From the NCBI GenBank assembly GCA_017694885.1, contig JADIMH010000038.1:1-57739 (forward strand): a stretch of DNA of 57,739 nt. Reading direction: 5' to 3'. The position numbers and the translations under genes are program-made. The notes beneath the pieces are model-generated. The model saw nothing but the letters and a program-made list of their open reading frames with translations. It was not told the origin of the DNA and made no database searches. This document shows, piece after piece, positions 49,926 to 57,739 of this stretch. Each line of letters opens with the position of its first letter. Position 1 is the first letter of the stretch. Source of the DNA: Candidatus Cryptobacteroides faecipullorum (GTDB taxonomy: Bacteria; Bacteroidota; Bacteroidia; Bacteroidales; UBA932).

Positions 49926-50462
49926 ATGGTATTGAGATATAGAGTTTCACTCCCTGGCATCAAGGGATTTGCAAGAGTCTATGAGGTAAAGGACACCACT
50001 ACCCTTTATTCGCTTCACAAGCAGATGCGGGCCGATATGGATTTTCCACAGGACCAGATGGTCCTTTTCAAGGCAGAGGATGAAAACGGAAACGTGACGG
50101 ACCGCTACGGAATATTCAACCTCGGTGCGGGTACCATCGATTCCGTGACATTCGGGCAGACATACAGGAAAGGAGAGGTTACATTCATATATTTCTATGA
50201 TACGACCAATGCGAAAAGTGTTGTCGTGACATGTGAAGGTCCCGCCGAGGAGCGGAAAGGCGTGATATATCCTGTCCTTGTCGAGTCGAAAGGCCCTAAT
50301 CCGGTCGAGTTCGAGAACGGATATGTCGCTTTCGAAGACCTTCCCGACGAGAAGAAGAGATCGATACAGACCGGTGTGACGGATGACGATGATCTGGAAG
50401 ACGATGAGGACGAAGATCAGGATACGGAGGAGATTTACGACGAAGACCAGGAAGATGAATGA
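49926..50462 (+). CDS. Plasmid pRiA4b Orf3-like protein with acidic tail
   Basis: The protein has 178 residues. The N-terminal ~120 residues resemble the pRiA4b Orf3 fold found in many Bacteroidota proteins (RYRVSLPGIKGFARVYEVKD, TLYSLHKQMRADMDFPQDQMVLF, and a closing YFYDTTNAKSVVVTCEG). The last ~30 residues are almost entirely Asp/Glu. The function is unknown. Its stop overlaps the miaA start (ATGA), so translation of the two genes is probably coupled. Confidence 0.7.
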   Translation: MVLRYRVSLPGIKGFARVYEVKDTTTLYSLHKQMRADMDFPQDQMVLFKAEDENGNVTDRYGIFNLGAGTIDSVTFGQTYRKGEVTFIYFYDTTNAKSVVVTCEGPAEERKGVIYPVLVESKGPNPVEFENGYVAFEDLPDEKKRSIQTGVTDDDDLEDDEDEDQDTEEIYDEDQEDE

Positions 50463-51373
50463 AGAAGCTCCTTATAGTCCTTGGACCTACTGCTGTAGGG
50501 AAGACAGACTATAGCATAGATCTTGCGCTGAAATACGGTTCTCCTGTCATATCATGCGACTCCAGACAGATATATAGGGAAATGACAATAGGGACTGCCG
50601 TCCCTTCTGCTTCACAGCTTTCCGCCGTGAAGCATTATTTTATCCAGACAGAAACAGTTACGGAGCTTTATACCGCCGGACGTTATGAGACAGAGGCCAT
50701 GGCACTGATGGACAGGCTTTTTGCCGAAGGACATGAGACCCTTGTAATGGCCGGGGGGTCAGGCTTCTATATAGATGCCCTGTGCAACGGCCTGGATGAT
50801 TTCCCTCCTGCGGACCTGCAGCTCAGGGCCGAACTGACCGGCAGGCTTGCACGGGAAGGGGTGGAGTCCCTGCGGCTTGAACTGAAAAGGCTTGACCCGG
50901 AAAGCTATGCCGCCATAGACATTGCCAACGGACAGAGGGTTGTCCGGGCTCTCGAGGTCTGTCTTATGACCGGGCGGAAGTTTTCTTCTTTCAAGACCGC
51001 ATCCGGTAAAAAGCGTGATTTCCTGATAGAGAAAATAGGGCTGACACGTCCACGCGATGTGCTGTACGGCAGGATTGACAGGCGGGTGCTGCAGATGATG
51101 GATGCCGGCCTGGAAGATGAAGTGAGGTCGCTGCTTCCGTACAGGGAATATGCCGCCCTTCAGACAGTAGGGTACAAGGAGATATTCGCATATCTGGACC
51201 ATTGTGCCGGGAAGGAATACAAGGCCCCGGTTTCCGGTCAGCATAAAAATGACGGCCCTGTCACCACTTTGGACAGAGCCGTGGAACTGATTCAGCGGAA
51301 TACACGTCATTACGCCAAGCGCCAGATGTCCTACTGGCGCAGGGACAAGGACATCAGATGGATTTCGGTCTGA
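50459..51373 (+). CDS. miaA: tRNA dimethylallyltransferase
   Basis: The protein has 304 residues. MiaA adds dimethylallyl to A37 of tRNAs that read UNN codons. The P-loop GPTAVGKTDYS, the substrate motif ISCDSRQIYREMTIGTA, the AGGSGFYIDAL segment and the C-terminal QRNTRHYAKRQMSYWRRD tRNA contact are intact. It overlaps the pRiA4b-like gene upstream by 4 bp and is convergent with pepT, whose stop lies 10 bp away. Confidence 0.97.
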   Translation: MKKLLIVLGPTAVGKTDYSIDLALKYGSPVISCDSRQIYREMTIGTAVPSASQLSAVKHYFIQTETVTELYTAGRYETEAMALMDRLFAEGHETLVMAGGSGFYIDALCNGLDDFPPADLQLRAELTGRLAREGVESLRLELKRLDPESYAAIDIANGQRVVRALEVCLMTGRKFSSFKTASGKKRDFLIEKIGLTRPRDVLYGRIDRRVLQMMDAGLEDEVRSLLPYREYAALQTVGYKEIFAYLDHCAGKEYKAPVSGQHKNDGPVTTLDRAVELIQRNTRHYAKRQMSYWRRDKDIRWISV

Positions 51374-51383
51374 TCTCCTGCGG

Positions 51384-52604
51384 TTATTCTGCGAACAATC
51401 CTATGATGTTGAGTATCACTTTGCTGGCTTTTTCCATGCTTTCGAGAGGGACATATTCCAATTTCCCGTGGAAGTTGTGTCCGCCGGCGAAGATGTTTGG
51501 GCAAGGCAGACCCATGAAAGACAGGTTGGCCCCGTCTGTGCCGCCCCGGATAGGCTGGATATGAGGCTTTATGCCTTCCATCTCCATGGCCTTGACTGCC
51601 TTTTCGATGATATGATAGTGGGGTTCCACCTCTTTTCTCATGTTGTAGTACTGGTGCCTTATCTGCACGGATGCCGTGCCTTCGCCGTATTTCGCGTTGA
51701 TGAAATCGACGCACTGCTGCAGCACTTTTTTCTTTTTCTCATACAGGTCCATGTCATGGTCCCTTATTATATATGAGAATTCCGCTTCCTCTACAGTACC
51801 GTTGAAACCGGTTATATGGAAGAAGCCGTCGTATCCGTCAGTGAATTCCGGTCTCTGCTCTACCGGAAGGAGGCTGTTCAGTTCCATGCCGATCAGTATG
51901 GCGTTCAGCATTTTGCCTTTGGCATACCCCGGGTGTATGTTTCTGCCCTGGATATGGACTGCAGCGGCGGCTGCATTGAAGTTCTCGTATTCAAGCTCTC
52001 CGATGGCTCCGCCGTCCATTGTGTAGGCATATTGCGCTCCGAATTTCTTTACGTCGAACTTGACCACTCCCCGGCCGATTTCCTCGTCAGGCGTGAATCC
52101 GACCTTTATATCCCCGTGCTTGAATTCCGGGTGCTCGACGACATACTGTACCGCACTCATGATTTCCGCTACGCCGGCCTTGTCGTCAGCCCCCAGCAGT
52201 GTGGTGCCGTCAGTGGTGATGATTGTCTGTCCGCGGTAGTCTGCAAGTTCCGGAAAGTCGCTTACTTTCAGGGAAAGTCCGGAAGCCTTGTCCAGAAGGA
52301 TGTCCTTCCCGTCATAATTCTTTATGATCTGCGGTCTGATGTCTTTTCCGGAAGCGTCCGGAGATGTATCCACATGGGCAATGAATCCTACTGCTGGGAC
52401 CTCTTTCCCGCAGTTCGACGGAATGCTTGCCATGACATAGCCGTATTCGTCCAGTGTAGCTTCTACTCCCATTGCAGAAAGCTCTTCTTTAAGCATCTTC
52501 AGCAGATCGAGCTGCTTCTTGCAGCTGGGCTGGGTGTCTGATTCGGGATCGGACTGCGTGTCGACCGACACGTATCTCAGAAATCTTTCAAGTATCTTTT
52601 CCAT
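51384..52604 (-). CDS. pepT: Peptidase T (tripeptidase)
   Basis: The protein has 406 residues from the ATG at 52604. The longer frame adds 13 residues before the conserved MEKILERFLRYVSVDTQSD. It cleaves the N-terminal residue of tripeptides using two zinc ions. Metal ligands are visible in FIAHVDTSPD, TLLGADDKAG and FTPDEEIGRG, with GGTDGANLSFMG and GGHNFHGKLEYVPLESM further on. It is single and convergent with miaA. Peptidase work here is intracellular. Confidence 0.96.
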   Translation of the reverse strand: MEKILERFLRYVSVDTQSDPESDTQPSCKKQLDLLKMLKEELSAMGVEATLDEYGYVMASIPSNCGKEVPAVGFIAHVDTSPDASGKDIRPQIIKNYDGKDILLDKASGLSLKVSDFPELADYRGQTIITTDGTTLLGADDKAGVAEIMSAVQYVVEHPEFKHGDIKVGFTPDEEIGRGVVKFDVKKFGAQYAYTMDGGAIGELEYENFNAAAAAVHIQGRNIHPGYAKGKMLNAILIGMELNSLLPVEQRPEFTDGYDGFFHITGFNGTVEEAEFSYIIRDHDMDLYEKKKKVLQQCVDFINAKYGEGTASVQIRHQYYNMRKEVEPHYHIIEKAVKAMEMEGIKPHIQPIRGGTDGANLSFMGLPCPNIFAGGHNFHGKLEYVPLESMEKASKVILNIIGLFAE

Positions 52605-52649
52605 TTGTAACTGTGTTGAATTGTTTACAGGTTTGTCCGGCACTGCGGC

Positions 52650-53498
52650 TCACATCAGTATCAGGCTGATTCCCATTATCGCCATTCCTGCCACTACACC
52701 CGCAATCGCGACATGGTGTTTCCCGTATTTTTCCGCGGTCGGAAGCAGTTCATCCAGCGATATGTAGATCATGATGCCGGCTACTGCCGCCAGTATCAGA
52801 GGAAAAGCCGTTCCTTCTCCTGAAAACTCTACTCCGAAAAGTGCTGTAACTGCGTAGCAGAGAGCGGCTCCGACAGGCTCTGTGAGGCCGGACAGGGTGG
52901 CATACAGTGCAGCCTTTCCCTTACTTTTCGTTGCATAATATATAGGTATGGCAACGGCAATCCCTTCAGGAATATTGTGTATAGCCACAGCGAAAGTGAT
53001 TCCTGCTCCCATCTGTGAACCGCTCAGGGCGCTGATGAATGTGGCCATGCCTTCAGGAAAATTATGGATGGCGATGGCCAGCGCGGACATTATCCCCAGT
53101 TTCTTGAGCGCCTGATGGTCTGCGGACTTTTCCGAAGCAGAGATCATTTCAGTGGCCGCGGTACTGGAATCGAGTGAAAGGCCTGAAGCTTCGTGCGGAT
53201 TTTCATATTCGGGAATGAGGAAGTCGATCAGGAAAATGATCCCCATTCCGGCGAAGAACGACACCAGTACAAGCGCTTTCCCGTTGATTCCGGAATATGC
53301 CGCTCCCTGTATGGCCGTCTGGGCTTCAGGATACAGCTCTGCCAGCGAGATGAATATCATCACTCCGGCAGAAAGTCCCAATGCCCCGGCCAGGAAGTTG
53401 CTGCTGATCCTTTTGCCTAAAATTATCAGCAACCCTCCGAGGCCGGTGGCGGCACCGGCGAGCAGAGTCAGGAGAAGGGCCTGCAGAATGTCGTTCAT
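52650..53498 (-). CDS. ZIP-family metal transporter (ZupT-like)
   Basis: The protein has 282 residues and about eight membrane segments. ZIP transporters import zinc and other divalent metals. The metal-path motifs AIHNFPEGMATF and AIHNIPEGIAVAIP in the fourth and fifth helices are intact, as in ZupT. The central loop (~100-140) is cytoplasmic and variable. It is 9 bp downstream of the OPT transporter gene on the same strand, so both are probably co-transcribed. Confidence 0.93.
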   Translation of the reverse strand: MNDILQALLLTLLAGAATGLGGLLIILGKRISSNFLAGALGLSAGVMIFISLAELYPEAQTAIQGAAYSGINGKALVLVSFFAGMGIIFLIDFLIPEYENPHEASGLSLDSSTAATEMISASEKSADHQALKKLGIMSALAIAIHNFPEGMATFISALSGSQMGAGITFAVAIHNIPEGIAVAIPIYYATKSKGKAALYATLSGLTEPVGAALCYAVTALFGVEFSGEGTAFPLILAAVAGIMIYISLDELLPTAEKYGKHHVAIAGVVAGMAIMGISLILM

Positions 53499-53507
53499 GA
53501 TTGGATG

Positions 53508-55493
53508 CTATTCCGTTTTCTCAGCTTTCAAGGCTGAATATATAATGTATGCTATTATGGCAACATAAGGTATTATGGCGACAGGCTCTGTCCATGGAGA
53601 CGGTTCCATGAATGCATCGACCTTGGCGAATCTGAGGATTGCGCTGACCACTCCCATCAAGGCGCCTCCGGCTATGAAACCGGAAGCTATCAGCGTACCT
53701 TTTTCCTGACGTGCATTATTGAGTTCCTTGTTTTTGCTGCGTGTGCTGACGAACCATGATATGGCTCCGCCGACGAGCATCGGAAGGTTGAGGTCGATAG
53801 GAATGAACATGCCCAGGGCGAACGCCAGTGCCGGTACTTTGAAAACAGTCAGTACGATGGCAATCAGTGCGCCTATTCCATACATGAGCCATGGGGCCCC
53901 TCCTCCGTTCATCATCGGTTCGATTACGGCGGCCATTGCATTGGCCTGAGGCGCAACCAGTGCATTTTCGCCGGTGAATCCGTAAGTCTTGTTGAGTACG
54001 AGCATAACCCCGCCTACAGTAGCGGCGGCTACCAGAGTGCCGAGGAATTTCCATGTCTCCTGATTTTTAGGAGTCGTGCCGATCCAGTAACCGATCTTCA
54101 GGTCAGTGATGAAAGCTCCCGCTACTGAAAGTGCCGTGCACACCACCCCGCCGATGATAAGGGCGGCTGTCATTCCAGCAGTTCCGTTAAGCCCTGCCGC
54201 TACCATTACAAGAGATGCCAGGATAAGGGTCATGAGGGTCATTCCGCTGACAGGGTTGGAGCCTACTATTGCGATAGCGTTGGCAGCCACTGTCGTGAAA
54301 AGGAACGCGATTATGCCTACTACAAGCAGACCGATGACGGCGTGCCAGATGTTGTCTACTACTCCGAATGCGAAGAATATGAGGATGGCCAGCAGTGTAA
54401 GGACGAGTCCTATGATGATGATCTTCATTGATATGTCGCGCTGTGTCCTGACAGTTTCGGCTTCAGCATCGGTTTTTTTGCGCCTGAATTCTCCTGCTGC
54501 AAGTCCGAGGGCCGATTTGATTACCCCGAAGGACTTGATTATTCCGATGATTCCGGCGGTAGCGATGCCTCCTATGCCGATGTGGCGGGCATAGTCGGAG
54601 AAAATCTGTTCTGCGGACATTTCCCCGATAGTGGCAGTCACGCCGGTATTCATCAGATCGATCGTCTGTCCTCCCCAGATAAGGTTCATAAGAGGAATTA
54701 TTACCAGCCATACCAGAAAGCTGCCGCAACATATGATGAATGCATATTTGAGCCCTACTATATATCCCAGGCCGAGTACGGCGGCACCGGTATTGAGTTT
54801 CAGCACCACCTTGGCCTTTTCTGCAACGGCCTCTCCGAAAGGCAGGATCCTTGTCGTGAGGGTTTCGCCCCAGAGACCGAATGTGGAAATTATAAAGTCA
54901 TAGAGTCCGCCGATGAGTCCGCTCACAAGCAGGGTCTTGGCTCCTTTGCCCCCGCTTTCCCCGCTGACCAGCACCTGTGTGGTGGCGGTAGCTTCAGGGA
55001 AAGGGTATTTCCCGTGCATTTCCTTGACGAAATATTTTCTGAACGGAATCAGGAACAGGATTCCGAGGACTCCTCCGAGAAGGGATGAGAAGAATACCTT
55101 GGTGAAATTTACGGTCAGTTCAGGGTATTTGTCCTGTAATATATACAGTGCGGGAAGTGTAAATATCGCTCCGGCGACAATTCCTCCCGAACAGGATCCG
55201 ATGGACTGGATAATGACATTCTGTCCCAATGCGTTTTTCTTTCCCATAGCATTCGAAACACCGACAGCGATGATGGCAATAGGTATTGCAGCTTCGAATA
55301 CCTGTCCTACTTTCAGTCCGAGGAAAGCGGCGGCTGCCGAAAAGATGATGGTCATCAGAAGTCCCATGCCGACAGAGTACGGGGTCACTTCCGGCCAGGT
55401 CTTTTCAGGGGAGAGCAGCGGTCTGTATTCCTCTCCTTTCTTGAGTTCCCTGTGTGCATTTTCAGGTAGGCTCGTCTTTTTCTTTTCTTCCAT
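53508..55493 (-). CDS. OPT-family oligopeptide transporter
   Basis: The protein has 661 residues with about 16 membrane segments. OPT proteins import peptides or metal-chelating small molecules by proton coupling. Family wording is visible in ALGLKVGQVFEAAIPIA-like and KYPFPEATATTQVLVSGE segments, and in the late PALAFALGMFIPIDLNLPMLVGG. Its place before a ZIP metal transporter suggests the substrate could be a metal complex, which is inferred. A -7 box TACTTTTG (55598-55605, minus strand) lies ~105 bp upstream. Confidence 0.93.
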   Translation of the reverse strand: MEEKKKTSLPENAHRELKKGEEYRPLLSPEKTWPEVTPYSVGMGLLMTIIFSAAAAFLGLKVGQVFEAAIPIAIIAVGVSNAMGKKNALGQNVIIQSIGSCSGGIVAGAIFTLPALYILQDKYPELTVNFTKVFFSSLLGGVLGILFLIPFRKYFVKEMHGKYPFPEATATTQVLVSGESGGKGAKTLLVSGLIGGLYDFIISTFGLWGETLTTRILPFGEAVAEKAKVVLKLNTGAAVLGLGYIVGLKYAFIICCGSFLVWLVIIPLMNLIWGGQTIDLMNTGVTATIGEMSAEQIFSDYARHIGIGGIATAGIIGIIKSFGVIKSALGLAAGEFRRKKTDAEAETVRTQRDISMKIIIIGLVLTLLAILIFFAFGVVDNIWHAVIGLLVVGIIAFLFTTVAANAIAIVGSNPVSGMTLMTLILASLVMVAAGLNGTAGMTAALIIGGVVCTALSVAGAFITDLKIGYWIGTTPKNQETWKFLGTLVAAATVGGVMLVLNKTYGFTGENALVAPQANAMAAVIEPMMNGGGAPWLMYGIGALIAIVLTVFKVPALAFALGMFIPIDLNLPMLVGGAISWFVSTRSKNKELNNARQEKGTLIASGFIAGGALMGVVSAILRFAKVDAFMEPSPWTEPVAIIPYVAIIAYIIYSALKAEKTE

Positions 55494-55597
55494 TTTTATC
55501 AGATTTTATCCGTGTCGGTCCAGGACCGATATTATCAATCGGCAAATTTAGAATCTGTTTGATTCTTTTCAAACAATCTTCCCTAAAATATCCAGGA

Positions 55598-55605
55598 CAA
55601 AAGTA
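55598..55605 (-). promoter_or_regulatory. -7 box (TACTTTTG) of the OPT-ZIP unit
   Basis: TACTTTTG on the minus strand matches TAnnTTTG. It would give a ~100-nt leader for the OPT gene. That leader contains the small palindrome CGGTCC-A-GGACCG and the arms CCGAT/ATCGG. A metal or ligand switch is possible, but nothing more can be said. Confidence 0.45.
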
Positions 55606-55714
55606 CATGAAAAACCTGAAATTTTTATAAAAACAACAATCGGATGTGAATCAACGCATTAATAAAAACGCGAGAAAATTTTTCGAAAAAAAGTGAAAAA
55701 ATATTGCAGAAAAA
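55606..55714. promoter_or_regulatory. A-tract-rich upstream region of the rRNA promoter
   Basis: This ~109-bp stretch is dominated by A and T runs and lies directly upstream of the -33 box of the 23S promoter. It resembles an UP element, which would strengthen rRNA transcription. No ORF, tRNA or 16S sequence lies here. Confidence 0.4.
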
Positions 55715-55745
55715 TTTGGAGGTAATGAAAAAGTCCGTATCTTTG
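55715..55745 (+). promoter_or_regulatory. Consensus promoter directly upstream of 23S rRNA
   Basis: TTTG (55715-55718) and TATCTTTG (55738-55745) are separated by exactly 19 bp, the full Bacteroidota sigma-A consensus, and are the best-matching promoter in the window. Transcription would start near 55752, about 150 bp before the 23S sequence. Confidence 0.8.
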
Positions 55746-55749
55746 CAGC

Positions 55750-55904
55750 CCGTTTGAGAAAAAACGGTATGAAAACCCCTCGGGGTGACAGATCATTGAC
55801 AATATTGAGAGATAAACGAACGAGGTAAAGAAAACGAAGCAAAGAGATTGGTCTAAGTAGAACAATTTCACAGGCAAAGACGAAAGTCATTGATTCACAG
55901 AAGA
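55750..55904 (+). promoter_or_regulatory. rRNA leader with two hairpins and an antitermination-like motif
   Basis: Two small hairpins follow the start point: CCGTTT-GAGAAA-AAACGG (55750-55767) and ACCCC-TC-GGGGT (55775-55786). Next comes GATCATTGACAATATTG, similar to the boxA-like GTTCTTTGACATATTG wording of Bacteroidales rRNA leaders. This is a boxB-boxA-like order, so it probably promotes antitermination. No 16S or tRNA lies between this leader and the 23S sequence. Confidence 0.5.

Positions 55905-57739
<1,835 letters not shown>

Overview
The window comes from a Bacteroidota genome, most likely order Bacteroidales. The evidence is a SusC/SusD pair, many lipoproteins with a Cys lipobox, a fimbrillin (type V pilus) locus, TAnnTTTG -7 promoter boxes with almost no Shine-Dalgarno sites, and Bacteroidales-type housekeeping genes. 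A family such as Rikenellaceae is possible, but the sequence alone does not settle it.

Layout. 1-7262 (+): a SusC-SusD outer-membrane uptake locus with a surface lipoprotein, then, after a terminator, a secreted subtilisin-like lipoprotein and a small lipoprotein. 7272-20712: mostly core genes (a uridine-kinase-like protein, uvrA, an MBL hydrolase, the threonylcarbamoyl-AMP synthase, rsmE, a DEAD-box helicase, a YfcE-type phosphodiesterase, radA, a membrane-anchored peptide deformylase), with one AAA-ATPase/PD-(D/E)XK gene of unknown role. 20713-35244: an accessory stretch. It holds a decayed AAA ATPase beside an intact relative, a YdeI-like gene flanked by a 29-bp direct repeat that copies the 3' end of a neighbouring exonuclease gene, an Oar-like TonB receptor, a WYL regulator, an AAA+ ATPase behind a perfect inverted repeat, a zeta-like toxin/antitoxin pair, a PLD-like gene, and about 3.7 kb of repeats, a miniature inverted-repeat element and two truncated genes. 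35238-43268: a four-gene fimbrial operon on the minus strand with a divergent Crp/Fnr-type regulator. Its first gene ends in an HExxHxxGxxH zincin motif, and the regulator shares an intergenic region containing two perfect palindromes. 43301-55493: metabolic and transport genes (AlkD-like, DUF1015, serA, serC, pyrB/pyrI, an IMPACT-family gene, miaA, pepT, a ZIP transporter, an OPT transporter). 55715-57739: a consensus promoter, a short structured leader and the first ~1.8 kb of a 23S rRNA gene.

The observations most worth follow-up are these. The 23S rRNA gene has its own perfect TTTG-N19-TAnnTTTG promoter and no 16S or tRNA upstream, so it appears unlinked. The fimbrial locus combines a fimbrial-type lipoprotein with a zincin protease domain and sits under a probable class-II Crp/Fnr site. 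The gene-end duplication around the YdeI-like gene looks like an attachment-site footprint. The 31-35 kb strip carries nested inverted repeats. No CRISPR array, tRNA, intact transposase or integrase was seen.
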